From the NCBI GenBank assembly GCA_003971905.1, contig RSEE01000024.1:186001-250000 (forward strand): 64,000 bases of DNA, in the 5' to 3' direction. The notes under the pieces were generated by a model. It was not told the origin of the DNA. It saw nothing but the letters and a program-made list of their open reading frames with translations, and did no database searches. The position numbers and the translations under genes were made by a program. Of the stretch, positions 1 to 11,341 are shown piece by piece (the stretch's first letter is position 1; every line of letters begins with the position of its first letter). The DNA comes from Moniliella sp. 'wahieum'. Taxonomy: Eukaryota > Basidiomycota > Moniliellomycetes > Moniliellales > Moniliellaceae.

Positions 1-1
1 C

Positions 2-678
2 TTGGTGGCCAATGCCGATTCCCATTCTTCTGCTGCGGCCGAGGAAGGGGCAGGCGGGCAAATGTATGCGTTGGTGGGGGATTTGCTTGCTCTCGTTTCG
101 GCGCTGATGTATGCGCTCTATGTCGTCTACCTCAAGCGTGCGGTGGGGGAGGACAGTCGGCTTAGTATGCCCTTCTTCTTTGCGCTGGTGGGCTTGTGGA
201 GCGTGATCCTTTTCTTGCCGTTGGGCTTGCTGTTGCACCTGACGGGGCTTGAGACGCTTTCGCTCCCGCACGACGCACGAGCCTGGTTGGGCGTGAGCAC
301 GAATATGCTGATCACATTAACTTCTGACTTGGCCTACCTTTTGGCCATGCTCAAGTCCAGCCCTTGGCCGCGACAGTCGGCTTGAGCCTTACCATTCCGC
401 TCGCGGCCATCGTAGATGCAGCATGGGGTGGCGTACGACAACGTGCGTCCCAAGTGCTCGGGGACGGCTTGGTGCTCCTTGCGTTCGTCGGGATCGGATG
501 GACAGAATCGTTTCAAGCGACGGCCGATGCCGTCTTGGCTGTCCACCAAGAATTTCTCGCCGCCGAAGGCAACGGTCTCTCCCCCTCGGACCCAGACCAC
601 CCTTCTCGCCGCTTCTCCCGCTCTCGATCCCGCGCACGATCCCGATCCCGCTCTCGACGACCCGAGTCGCCCCTCTAA
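2..678 (+). CDS. SLC35F5/THI74-like drug/metabolite transporter, 3' part
   Basis: Membrane transporter of the DMT superfamily, close to the SLC35F5 / yeast Thi74 group. The 5' end lies outside the window. Visible parts are four hydrophobic segments, the GDLLALVSALMYALYVVYLK helix, and the family motif TVGLSLTIPLA. The frame changes near 355-366: the transporter sequence runs LAMLKSSP in one frame and continues LAATVGLSLTIP in the next, which one extra C in the CCC run would restore. The C-terminal tail is Ser/Arg-rich (RSRSRARSRSRS) and may not be real family sequence. Substrate unknown; vacuolar or Golgi location is inferred from family members only. Confidence 0.8.
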
Positions 679-1864
679 CTCCCCCGCTGGGCCCGCTCCC
701 CCGGGCCCTTGGACTGCTGCTGCTATTTCCCCCCCTTGTCCTTTTCCTTCTCCCCCCCTCCCCCTCCTACTGCATGCTACACAGGATCTCAATCCCATAT
801 TTAGCCTTGCGGCTCTGATTAGCTTCGATTCCTTTTCAGGAGCGGGGGTGCACTTCGTCTGTCCCCCCTACCCCCTGCCCTTACCATCCATTCTTCCCAC
901 CCTTCCCCCCGCCTTCTCCTGGCCTTCCTGATCCGATCCAGCCCAGCCCACTTGCTCCTTGCCCCCCCTCGACGCTCCACGACAGACTGCTGCCAACGGC
1001 ACCCCGGGGTCCACCCCGTCTCACTCTCACCGTCGGACGGGGGGGGAGCGCACCCGTCCCCGTGGATAGAACAACCAGGCAGAGCAGTGAAGTCACTAGG
1101 CAGGCCTCAGGCGTCCGTCAGGCTGAGCCCTAAGCCTCCGCTCCCAGCAACGCAGCCAGACCCTTCGGCCCCAGCTAGTCCGCCTGCACCCCCACCGGAC
1201 CGTGGGGCATGGTGTCCCGCGCCCACGGCGAACGCTGGATCGCGCTGAGAGGTACCGTGCCTGAGGTATAGGAGGGTATGTAGCAACCAAGGCGCTTCCC
1301 CAGTACCATAAGAAGTACGAACTAGGAAACGAGCTAAGAGCTACCGGTCTCTTGGAGGTAAAAACCGAGCCTACGTAGCAAGCGGGCAAGCGGGGGTACT
1401 AAGGCCCAAAGCCTAATGTTTGACGCTGGAGGCGTAGTAGACGTAGGTAGACACAGACGCGTCGCGCGCACCGAGCACGCAGACAGGGTCAGGCTCACCT
1501 GTACAAGGCAAATAGGAGGGACTAGATAGATAGGGGAGAGCAGGGGCAAAAAAGGGCCCAAGCGGCCGGCGGAGCTTCAAGCCAGGTCGCCGGTCAGGCC
1601 AGCGGACGGGAAACGAAAATGGAAACGGAAACGGAAATGGAAACGGATAGACGGGGCATGGCGCGTGGGGAGAGGGGGAGGGCGAAGGGCTACCCAATCG
1701 GGGCGCAAGGCCTGTGATTAGGGACTCCCCATCGCCTCGAAATGGAACTGCGGCGGCCGCAAGGCCGCAAGGCCCCAACGCACCGAACGCACCGACGCAC
1801 CGACGCACCAAAACGAAAGCGGGGGGGAATGCGGAGCCAAAGGAGGAGCCCAACCCACCAGAGT
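679..1864. other. Spacer without a recognised gene
   Basis: C/T-rich after the transporter stop, then mixed sequence. ORFs here are low-complexity and match nothing I know. A GGAAAC hexamer run lies at about 1610-1646. No tRNA-like A or B box was recognised. Confidence 0.5.
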
Positions 1865-2393
1865 TCAGGCCCAGGCCAACAGAGTCACAGCCCCCACGCT
1901 CGTCCCCAGTGCGAGCAACCAGGCTTGGTTGTCTCTTGCCCCCGCGGCGCCGGAGGAGCGGGTGCTGTGACTCGGGGCGGACGAGGGGAGCAAGGAACTC
2001 GAGCTGGCGGCGCTGCTAGTGCTGGTGGTGCTGGCGCTGGTGCTGGTGCCAGAGAGGGATGGGAGGGTATCGGTCGTGTTGGTGGATGTCGACGATACAG
2101 AGGTGGTGTGGCTCTGGTGTGGGTGTGGCTATGGCCGTTGCTGGTATAGGTGATGACGGTGGTCGCTTGCGACGGGCCAGAGGGGGAGGCAGAGTCTGAG
2201 GCCGTGGCGCTGGGCTGGGACACGAGGGACGACGGAGCGTACACGGGACTGCCGATGGTGGTGCGGTGGTGGAACGAGGTGGGCGCGTCGGTGGAGCTGC
2301 GGGGGCGGTGACTTGGCGCGGCTCCAGCGCGGCAGAGGCACAGCTGCCGGCGAGCGCGAGGAGAGCAAGGAGGGCGGCGGAGGGCGCGTGCAT
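1865..2393 (-). CDS. Putative secreted Ser/Thr-rich GPI-anchored protein
   Basis: Not assigned to a named family. Reading from ATG at 2393, the N-terminus MHAPSAALLALLALAGSCAS is a clear signal peptide followed by ALEPRQVTAP. A second frame gives a Ser/Thr-rich stretch (PSSLVSQPSATASDSASPSG, then ATTVITYTSNGHSHTH). A third frame gives SVSSTSTNTTDTLPSLSGTS and more Ser/Thr repeats, ending in a hydrophobic tail WLLALGTSVGAVTLLAWA and TGA at 1865-1867, as expected for a GPI-attachment signal. The two frame changes (about 2290-2320 and 2085-2110) each need one added base. About 175 residues. The architecture of signal, Ser/Thr stalk and hydrophobic tail carried through all three pieces argues that this is one real gene. 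A cell-wall or plasma-membrane surface protein is inferred. Confidence 0.6.
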
Positions 2394-2433
2394 GGAGGAA
2401 GCGAGGAGCGGGGCGATGGTGGAGGGAGCGGGG

Positions 2434-2510
2434 GATGGCGAGGGGGATGGCGAGGGGGATGGCGAGAGGGATGGCGAGGGGGATGGCGAGCGGGATGGCG
2501 GGCGGGATGG
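2434..2510. repeat. 12-bp tandem repeat, about 6.4 copies
   Basis: Unit GATGGCGAGGGG, copies differing at one or two bases (GAGAGG, GAGCGG, GGGCGG). It lies 40 bases upstream of the putative GPI-protein start on the minus strand, where it reads as a C/T-rich tract (CCCCTCGCCATC units) of the kind found in fungal core promoters or 5' leaders. Confidence 0.85.
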
Positions 2511-3181
2511 TAAAAGGGGTAGGCAAGGGCAAAGACTAAAGGCAGCACTACAGAGAAACACGGACGCGTGGGCAGACATGTAAGACCTGGGGCGCATAGG
2601 AGCGTGTGCTGGTGCTGGCGCTGGGGACGTGTGGGTGGTGACTGTGCTGCCCATCCGTCTGGCCACATGGCGTTCTTCGGGGGCTGGGCCAGTAGACCCA
2701 CTAGGTATACGCCAGCCCAGCCGGCCACCGCAGCGCCCACGTGTGTGCCTCGCCGCGGTCCAGCCCCCGCCCTGCTTCCAGGCACTCACACTGCCCCCCT
2801 TCCCGCGCCCCTGATCGCCAACATTCAACTTCAACTTCAACTTGAACATTCAATTTCCGCCAGGCCAGCTGTCCAGACGCACCGCCTATAGCCCTGGGAC
2901 AGTACGCGAGGGGGGAGCACACGCAATGGATGGGGAGAACGAGTGCATTTGTACCATAACGGCTTATGGGTTTCGGGCAAGAGCAGCAAGCGCACCAGGC
3001 CGTACGCCTTGGGTGGCCCCGGTGACGCCACGTGTGTATGGGAAACGGGAAAGGAAATGGGAACAAAGGGTAGGGAGACAAAAGGGGAGGGTGGGGTGGG
3101 GGGGTAGGGGCAGTAGATGTAGCTGCTTCCTTCAAGGGACCGGTGCAACCGCCGCTCTGGGCTGGGGCCTGTGTTGGGTGT
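2511..3181. other. Spacer between putative GPI protein and VTC gene
   Basis: No gene recognised. It holds a short hexamer run (TTCAAC units, about 2824-2845) and G-rich sequence just past the VTC stop. Confidence 0.5.
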
Positions 3182-5935
3182 TCAGTTGGCCATCCCGCGC
3201 AGGGTGCGCGCCTCGGTCGACTCAAAGTAGCGCAGGATAAAGTTGGCCAGAGTGGCAGTGAAGATGACAAAGCAGAGGAAGTTGGGTCCGTACGCGTCAA
3301 AGTAAATGTTGGATGCTTCCCGACGGCGAATGGCGAGCGCACGAACAACATAGATAACGCCGCTGTACGCCACACAGATCAACGCCAGCACGGTAAACAA
3401 GCCCGAGACGATCAACCCCAACTTATCCCGCGGGTCCGAGTAGTTGAGCAGCCCCACAGCCATCGCCGAGACAATCGTGCTGAATTCGAGCCACTTGAGG
3501 AAGGTGCGCTCGTTGGCAAAGTACACCTTGGGCTCAATCCGCACCGGCACCGAGATGGTCTTGCCCGGGGGTGCATGGAAGGAAGTCACATACTCAATGT
3601 TCGCACTAGGCGGGATTGCTTCCTCCTCGTCCCGCCCCGACAAGATGCGCGCAATCCGTTCATCTTCCTCGTCGTCGTCGTCGTCGGGTGCATCGGTAGC
3701 CTTGCCCTTCTTGGTAAGGTAGGACGAATCAAACATCTTGCTGGTCGACAGGATTTCCTTGCGCGTCGGCCATTTCTTGGCTTCGGCCGTCTTGCTTGCG
3801 CTGGGCGCAGCGTGCTTGCCGCCCTGGCCGGGAAGCCGAATGGAAGACGCATTGATGCCCTTGATAATGTGCTCATACGCCTCGGGGTTGGCCTCGCGCA
3901 GTTCCTCCAGCTCACGAGCATTGAGCGCCGTGTTGCGTTCCTGCTCCTTGCGCACCTCCTGCACGCGCGGATCGTTGCTGTCGGTAATGCCCAGCGCACG
4001 AGCAATCGCCGTCGCATCGCCCTCAAACGCATTCTGCTCCCCGGGCTCGTCCTCGTCGCCCCCGGCGCCCTCAAACTCGTCCTCCGACACGGGCTCATTG
4101 TAGTGCACGCTCCCGGCGCGACTGGAACTGCGGCTGAGACCATACCGGTTCGAGTGGGTAGATGCGGCATCCTGGTTGGGCCGCTCAAACTGTGTCACGC
4201 TCTTGGCCTTGCCTGGGGTCTTGCGAATGTCAATGTCCATCTGAGGCAGCCAGAACGGAATCAAGTCCACCCGGTTGGGCAAGAGGGTGGAACAACCATG
4301 GAGGAACTTGCTAAACTTGGGCGTGCTTTCGACCAAATGGGACGAGACCAGTTCTCGAATCCAAAGCGGAGGTTCCTGGCCCAGCTGCGTCTGCAACTTG
4401 ACCTCCAACACGCCGTAGGGGAAACGTTCGACGTCTTCGGCAGGCAACTGGTCAAAGGGATAGTCAATCCCAATGTCCATCCGACGCCAGTTCTTCCCCG
4501 ACCGCTCCCGGCCGTCCCAGTTGTCTTCCCGCACCAGCGTCAACTCCGTGTCGAGCGAGATACGAACACGTGCATCGCCCGGAAGCTGGAACGCGGTGCG
4601 GTTGTAAAAGGAACGCATCACCGGTTCCAGCTTGCGCGACAGAATCGCATCCTGCACTTCATGACTCAGCTGAAGCATGCTGTCCACCTCCTTGTCCGAC
4701 TTTTTTCCACTGGCACGCAGTGCCTCAAACGTCTCGTCCATCGTGTAGCTGCCATCGAGGTAGCCATTCACATGTTTCTCCATAATCGGGAACCGAGCCT
4801 TGACCGATTTCTCTCCGGTCCAATCTTCGCGGTGGGTCTTGCGCTCCACAAAGATCTGCTTTGTGTCCATCCCACCATACCAGCGCAGACGGATAGCTTC
4901 TGCCCCCTCGGTCTTCTCCAGCCGGCCGAGGTAGAGCTCGAGATCTTCATTGTCAAAGTAAATCGACGTGATGGCGCTGTCGGCCGCCTGGTAGTCCTTG
5001 TCCGGGTTGAACACGAGCACGGGCAGGTGCTTGAGGATGATGAGCTTGAGCGGGACAATGTTGTCGGGGTGAACCCAGTACTTGGTCGTCTGGCGCACAA
5101 ACGCACTTTGGTTCCCGCCAGCCGCCGAGTCCCCTTGCACCGGGTTACCACGCGTGCGCACCTGGTCAAACAACTTGGACAACTTGATGATCAGCTCATC
5201 GTAGTTCTCCTTGTAAAACGGCCGACTGGTCAGGTAATGCTGCACAAACTCCCGACGCAAAGGACGTCCAGTTTGCTTGTCGTGCTTCTTGACGATCTTG
5301 AGGAAACCCGTGTAGTTGAGCTTGGTAAACAACGCAAGATCATGCACATCCGCAATGATCACTGCCAAGCGTTCCTCCAACTCGATAAACTGCGCATCCC
5401 AGTCCCCCGTACCCTCGTCGTCCGAGTCAAACTCGTCGTCCGTGCCAACGTCATCAGTGGCATTGACAATGCCCTCCTGGCCGGCAAGCGCATCGCGGCT
5501 CGACTCGGACCCGACAGTCGAGGTGCGGCGGGAGCTAGGGCGAGAGAGACGCCTGGGAGTTGGGGCGCGAGGAGACGAGAGCATGCACTTCCGATGTGGC
5601 CTGCTTGATGCGCGCATTCAGCTCGGAAACCTAGCGGGAGTAGTAGGAGCAGGAGCAGGAGCAGGAGCAGGAGTAGGGGTCAGTATCAGCAGCGGCTCGG
5701 GCGCCCAGCCAGGCGGAGGGGGGGGCAGGACACGCACCTTTTCCTTCTGGAAGTTGTACACCTTGTCGAGCTCGGAGGAGAGCTCGGCGACAAAGGCGTG
5801 CTCATCGTCGTCGGTCCATTGGTTGTTGCTGGCAGCGAGGCGGCGCTTGATGAACTTTTTGAGGTCGGCGTACTGGAGGTACTGGTCGCTCCACTCGGCA
5901 TAGAGCGAGTCCTTGATGGTCCGGCCAAACTTCAT
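3182..5935 (-). CDS. VTC4: Vacuolar transporter chaperone (polyphosphate polymerase), Vtc4-like
   Basis: Makes polyphosphate from ATP at the vacuolar membrane as part of the VTC complex. Exon 1 starts MKFGRTIKDSLYAEW with the SPX motif YADLKKFIKRR; an intron (5631-5737, donor GTGCGT) follows FQKEK. Exon 2 continues VSELNARIKQATSEV, then changes frame near 5560-5580 and runs to the stop at 3182-3184. It holds the second SPX half (LNYTGFLKIVKKHDKQTG), the VTC catalytic tunnel domain (AIRLRWYGG, IFVERKTHREDW, FPYGVLEVKLQTQ, ESTPKFSKFLHG, IPFWLPQMDIDIRK), an acidic linker with DDDDDEEDE, and a C-terminal DUF202 domain of three membrane helices. The basic residues of the tunnel favour the catalytic Vtc4 type. 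The length, about 860 residues, is nearer Vtc2/3, so that assignment stays possible. Confidence 0.88.
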
Positions 5936-6924
5936 CTGGCGTGGGTGGGGGCGTGGAGGGTACTAACAGTCGAGAAGGAGAGGAGGAGGAAGGGAGAGGC
6001 GGGGCCGAAGGGGGTGGAGGATGGCGGTGAAGCTTGCAGCTTAAGCAGCCAGGGCAGAGACACGGTAACGGTGCCCTGAATTCAAAGTTCGGCGTGCCTT
6101 TGTGCACACCGCCGCGGTGCGATGTGCCGCCGACACGTGCTTGCCCCGGCCTGCTTAGCTCAGCAGCCAGCGCGTGCGCAATGCGAGGCCAAAGTGAACG
6201 TTCAGACAAATCGTCCACGAGCAGCTCACCGAACGTTCATCCAGTTTCGATTTTTTTTCCTTCTCTTCTGCACGGGGGCGTGCCTGGCTGCCTGGCGCCT
6301 GCAACCTTGAAACGCACTCCGCATGCGCACAAGCCACCCTGCCACGCCCCGATCGGATTGGGTGGCACGTTGAAACTTCCAATAGGCACGCCTCGGCCCA
6401 TCCAATTCTTCCAATCGATCGCTGCCTGTCTGTGCGCGGCACCCGCTGCGCACGTTGGCCGTTGTTGCGTTGGGCCTGTGGACTTCGCTGAAGACGTTGA
6501 AGCTTGACTATAGCAGCAAGTGACCGGTTACTAACCGGTTACCCGGGGACTGGTTACCAGTTACTAATTACTGGCCGCACGAGCATGTGCATGGGAGTGT
6601 GTGTGTTATGTACTGAGGCACTGGGGTAGCCGGTAGACGCGGGTAGACGGAGCGCCAAGCATGCCCTCGGGCTGGGTAACTCGGCGAGCGCTCAGCGCGA
6701 GCTGCAAGCTTCTGGTGACTAGTGAAAAGTGACTAGCTAGTGACTACGGATGGTGGTCACTCGTAGCCGGCGATAGATTTGATTCATCTCGTTCCGGTGC
6801 TGGGTGGCGGAAATACTTCGGCTGGCCAGGGTTTTCTTCGCGGCGCTAGCCTCCGCAGGGCTACCGACTACCCTCAAAAGCTGAGGCTTAGCGCTTGCAA
6901 CGCTAGTCCCCTGGCCCACGTCCC

Positions 6925-6961
6925 GTCCAACGTCCTACGTTGAACGTTGAACGTGTTGAAC
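6925..6961. repeat. Heptamer array GTCCAAC / GTTGAAC
   Basis: Consecutive units GTCCAAC, GTCCTAC, GTTGAAC, GTTGAAC, then GTGTTGAAC: four exact seven-base steps and one of nine. AACG recurs at each junction. Confidence 0.9.
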
Positions 6962-6982
6962 GCACTTCGCATGCACGTTGAA

Positions 6983-6999
6983 ATGTGAGATGTGAGATG
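6983..6999. repeat. Heptamer pair ATGTGAG
   Basis: ATGTGAG twice in direct succession, then ATG. Confidence 0.85.
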
Positions 7000-7050
7000 C
7001 TGGGCGGGCAGCCAACACCTCCCATCTCACACTGGGCTGCCAATGCGGAC

Positions 7051-7064
7051 GTCTAACGTCTAAC
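7051..7064. repeat. Heptamer pair GTCTAAC
   Basis: GTCTAAC repeated twice, followed by GCTCCC. Confidence 0.85.
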
Positions 7065-7105
7065 GCTCCCTGTGCGAAGGGCGGAGCGAGAAGATTCCGA
7101 GACGG

Positions 7106-7140
7106 CCCAACGTCCAACGCCCAACGTCCGTGGCCCAACG
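7106..7140. repeat. Heptamer array CCCAACG / TCCAACG
   Basis: Five seven-base steps in exact register: CCCAACG, TCCAACG, CCCAACG, TCCGTGG, CCCAACG. The fourth unit is diverged but keeps the spacing. Confidence 0.9.
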
Positions 7141-7316
7141 CACACGCTTGGTTGGCAGTTGCTCGTGGACGTGAATGAGTACAATGAGTACAGAGAGTCT
7201 CAGGACAGAGGACGTCAGTACTCAGTATGGGAGCGCACTCAGCCTGCGCGCTGAGGCTCAGCCCAGCACCTACCAGCTACGACCTCGTCTGGGTGGGCGG
7301 TGGCGCGGCAGGGCGC

Positions 7317-7383
7317 ATGTCGCATGTGACATGCATCAGGTGATCGATCGATAATCTATGACATGTGACATGTGACATGTGAC
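7317..7383. repeat. ATGTGAC heptamer arrays
   Basis: ATGTCGC, ATGTGAC, ATGCATC at 7317-7337, then three perfect ATGTGAC copies at 7363-7383 followed by ATG. The joined unit reads GACATGTGACATG, so each copy also presents the palindrome ACATGT and an E-box-like CATGTG. Confidence 0.9.
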
Positions 7384-7467
7384 ATGCATGGCATGTTGCC
7401 AACACTGGCGTACTGGCGTCGGGTGCTGACCCATGCCACGTGTCTGCGGCACAGGGCGTCGCAAGTC

Positions 7468-7488
7468 ACGCGCCACGCGCCACGGGTC
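7468..7488. repeat. Heptamer array ACGCGCC
   Basis: ACGCGCC, ACGCGCC, ACGGGTC in direct succession. Confidence 0.8.
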
Positions 7489-7939
7489 AGGGCTGCGACT
7501 GAGCGCTGGGCAAGGGGTGTCTGTGTGCGACTGCGGCGGAATGCAGAATTAGCGTCGCTCTTGCCGAGCCGAACAGCCTCGGGTGTGTTAAGCCTTAAGC
7601 CTCACGCGCAGCCAGGGGCAGCGCTCTGTGTCGCATTCGGGCGTCCCTGCAGCGCAGCCAACACCTCCCCGCACACGCGCAGCACCCCCAGCGCTGAAAA
7701 CAGCGCTGAAAACACTACTGAAAACATAGCCCACACACCCCTTCCACCCCCCAACACCCGCCCCGTGCGGCCAGTGCGTCTGCTGCTGCTGCCCTCTGTT
7801 GTACCCGCCCCAAAGCTTATTCTGTCTGGGTCCGCCTCCTTGCCTGGCTTGTTTCTTCCCACCGCACCACCGCACCCCCCCCACCACCACCCGCCACGCC
7901 TTCTGCCTCACCCGCCCCCTGCTGGCTGCGCGTCGACGA

Positions 7940-10900
7940 ATGGCGCTGGCACTCGCCTCGGACCACGTCGTGGCCAAGTACGACTACGCCCCCACCCAGT
8001 CCAACTGCATCCCCCTCGTCGCCGGCAGCCAGCTGCTGGTGTACAACCGCCACCCCAGTGGCTGGTGGGAGGGCAAAACGTCCACCGGCCTCCGCGGCTG
8101 GTTCCCCTCCAACTTTGTCTACTCGCCCCCCGCCTCGCCCCGCCTCAAACCCGACCTCTCCCCCACCCTCGGCGGCCAGCCCGATCTCAGCCCCGAGTCC
8201 GACACCTCCTTGCTCGACCAGGATGCGCAAGAATTCCAGGATGCCCTGCCCCACCCCTCCCTCGCCTTGCCCACCAGCCTTCACCACGCCATCTCCCGCC
8301 TCCAGTCCGCCGCCCAGGCCGGGCAGCGCAGCTCCTACGTTCCTTGCACTGCCTCGGTCGTCACGGTCACCCGCGACGCATTGGACGCCCTCGGCTGTTT
8401 ACGCCGCGACGACGCTCTGGTCCAGAACTACACTGAGATCTCCTATCGACGGAAACTGCTTTTGCGTGCGCTCAGCGATCTCGTTGCTCTCTCGGACCGT
8501 CTCAGTCTTGCTTCTTCCGACGGCCCCGACCCCGAGCAGGACCAGACAGCAGCCCAGCACATCCTCCCCGCCTCCCAGGCCCTCGCTACCGCGCTGCAGG
8601 ATCTCATGGAGGCCAGCATGGATCGTGCGTCGCCTGCGTCGCAGCCACGAGACTTGCCTGACCTGCACTCGCAGGCATCCGGCATATTTTCCGACATTTT
8701 CTCCCCGCGCGGACTTCCCGGTGTCGCCACGCTGGACGTGAGCTCTCATTCGGACGAGTGGCAGGACGCTCGTCTGGCGCTGCAGGCGGCCGTGGAGGAA
8801 TTCTCGGGTTTGATGACCCAGTCGCCCAACAGCCCTTTTGCCTCCCCCGACGACGCCCCGTCCCCGCCTGCGGATATCACCAAGGTGCTGGACGTTGCCC
8901 TCTGCGTCCATACCTCGGTCCGACAACTGCTCCATGTCACGGAGCAAGTCTTGATCTCCTCTTCCCGTTCGCTTACCCAACCTGGCATGATCGCTCTGTC
9001 CAACGCGCGCTCGGACTTGTACGGTGCCTCGTCCCAATTCTCTTCTCCCTTCGTGAGATGACGACCGTGGGGAAACACTCTGCTTCGCTCGAGGACCTAC
9101 CGAAATCGTATGCTTCCGATGGGTTGGCAGCTGCGTCGGCCATGGCCAAGGCCGCTGATCAAGTGGCCTTGTCATTTGCCATGCTCGATGAAGCTACTTC
9201 TTCCAGTGACGACCGTACCTCCTCCACACCGCAAATTGACGCTGTCAAGCCCCAAGCGAGCCTTGCCTCGCTCCCTGCGTCGCTTCCGACCAGCCCAATG
9301 GGACGATCGGACCAGCGCATGACCAATTCCCCCCAGGCCAAATCACGTGGCCGTCTGTCGTTGCTGACGCGCAAAGTAGCCAGTTTAAGCATGCTCCGTT
9401 CAACCCCTAGCCTCTCCTCCCTCACCAGCAGCCCCAACGTTTCGCTCCGTACCCCTCGTTCCCCCATCAGCGGCGGGCCAAGTTGGATCCCGTCCCGCAT
9501 CCCAAACGGTCTGTTGGCATGCCGTTACTTTCGCCCGACTCGGCGCCGCTCGGCCCATGGGAGCGCGAGCTGGATTCGGACGAGGTGGTGCGCAGTAGGC
9601 CCGGCGACATTTTAGGAGGCACATTGCGAGGCATGATAGCTACCTTGATTGCACCCGCTTCTTCTGCTTCAGTGGAAGAGACGACCAACGCGTTTGCCTT
9701 GACCATGCCTCTGTTTGCCCAGCCCGAGATGGTGGCGGGGCAGTTGCTGGAACGGTACCAGTCGCAGCCAGCGGGGTGCGTACGGGCGAATGTGCTCAAC
9801 TTTGTTCGTCTCTGGTTGTCGGACGAGCACTGGCGTGCGACGGATGCCGAGGCGCTCGCACCCCTTTCCCAGCTGGCCACCGAGGCGCACGCTACGGACC
9901 TAGCCGCCTTGGTGGAGCAGCGGGCCACGCCGCAAGAGGTAGGCATGCGTCTCTTCTCCGACGGGGGCATTGTCATTCGCCGTGTGGTGGGGGGGGAAGG
10001 AACGGGGATCGAAATGCTCTACACTCGTCCTTGGGTCCAAGCTACCGTTCCCCTGCCCCTCATCCGACCCAAGATGGGCCAATCTCTCCTGAGCGCCAAC
10101 GAACTCGCACGCCAACTTACCGTCCTCGCAAGCCGGCTCTTCCTCTCGCTCGAGCCCAGCGAGTACTTCTCCCCGCGCCGCCACGCCCGTCCCAGCGCAC
10201 TCAAATCTTCTCGCCCCGTCTACGGCGTGCATCAGGAACTGTGTCTCTCTTGCCCGCCCAACGAGTGGGACCGGCTGCCGCCACTAGCTGCGTTGGCTCT
10301 GCTGAGCAATCGCATTGTTGGCTGGGTCTCTCAGGCCATCTTGGCCCCAGACTCGTTGCGCGAAAGGAGAGCGGTGATTAAACACTTTATCAAATTGGCC
10401 GACGTACGTCCCCCCCCCCCCGTCCCCCCCCCTACTCCTCTCTGATCCAAGAGCTGACTAGTGACCCAACAACCTACCTTACCGGTTACCCTTTTCCCCC
10501 CGTCCCTCTTCTGGCCCCTTTGCCTATTATACCCTACAGAAATGCCTGGCGCTCAATAACTTTCATGTATTTTTTGCCGTGCAAGGCGGGCTGGCCTGTG
10601 CGTCGGTGCGCCGCCTGACGCTCACCTGGTCCTCGCTGCCAGGGAAATACACGCGACTAGCAACGCAACATGCCTACCTCGTCGATCCACAGCGGAACCA
10701 TGTTGCCTATCGCGCCCGGCTGGAACATGCACTGCAGCGAGGCGACCCCTGCGTACCCTTTGTCGGGTTGGTCTTGACTGACCTGACGTTCGCGTTGGAA
10801 GGTAATGCGCCGACACGCAAGGCGACTTTAACTTCGCTCCGCTCCCTCGACCCCGTTCCCGCTCCTACTCCTGCTCCCGCTCCTGCTCCCGCTCCCACTC

Positions 10901-11214
10901 CCGCTCCCGCTCCAGCTCCCGTTCCGCCGCCCCGGCAACCCGCCCCGGCCGAACAAACAAACGAAGAAGTGATCAATTGGGCCCGGTACGCTCGAGCGGC
11001 GAAAATTGTCATGCCGCTCCAAGGACGCGTGTACCCGCTCCAAGCAAGTGAAGAGGTCCAAGCTTACCTTGCCACCACGCTCCGGCAAGCACCCGAAAGC
11101 GGCACGGCCGACCAAGATGAACTCATGTACCGTCGTTCCTTGGTCCTTGAACCGCGCGTCGGCCCACCTAGCACCTCTTCGTCCGTTCACGCGTTGGGCT
11201 TGGGGTTGAGTTGA
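7940..11214 (+). CDS. CDC25: SH3-domain Ras guanine nucleotide exchange factor (Cdc25 family)
   Basis: Activates Ras by GDP release, feeding the cAMP/PKA pathway. The N-terminal SH3 domain (residues about 10-60) shows ALASDHVVAKYDY, GWWEGKT and GWFPSNFV. A long Ser-rich linker follows. The RasGEF_N domain contains RPGDILGGTLRGMIATL, and the catalytic domain shows SNRIVGWVSQAIL, AVIKHFIKLAD, CLALNNFHVFFAVQGGL, PGKYTRL and FVGLVLTDLTFALEGN. An intron at 10404-10539 (GTACGT donor) splits LAD from KCLALNN. The frame changes near 9050 (one base missing in a T run) and near 9465-9485. A Pro/Ala repeat (about 10850-10930) interrupts the catalytic domain just after LTDLTF..GN. About 1,040 residues, shorter than yeast Cdc25. 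Confidence 0.88.
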
Positions 11215-11276
11215 GTTGAGTCGAGCTGAGTTGAGTTGGTTGCGTTGACTTTGTTCCTGCCTGGGCAGGTCGAGGG

Positions 11277-11341
11277 TTCAACATTCATCGTTCACTGTGT
11301 TCAACGTCCAACAATCAAGCTTCAAGCTTCAAGCTTCAAAA
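11277..11341. repeat. Nine-unit heptamer array TTCAACG / TTCAAGC
   Basis: Units in order: TTCAACA, TTCATCG, TTCACTG, a two-base TG step, TTCAACG, TCCAACA, ATCAAGC, TTCAAGC, TTCAAGC, TTCAAAA. All but one step are exactly seven bases. The array lies about 60 bases past the RasGEF stop. Confidence 0.92.

Larger units (their letters stand above)
5936..7939. other. 2 kb spacer with several short tandem arrays
   Basis: No gene recognised. It contains ACCGGTTAC repeats at 6520-6560, GTGACTA repeats at 6715-6748, and a dense set of period-7 arrays between 6925 and 7488 (listed separately). The last 250 bases before the RasGEF start are C-rich. Confidence 0.6.

Noticed and set aside
3143-5608. 821-codon plus-strand ORF opposite the VTC gene
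   Set aside because: It is the antisense mirror of a well-supported coding frame; its protein has no recognisable domain, and GC-rich codon use makes long antisense frames common.
6520-6560. ACCGGTTAC repeats as a transposon terminal repeat
   Set aside because: No matching inverted copy, target duplication or transposase nearby.
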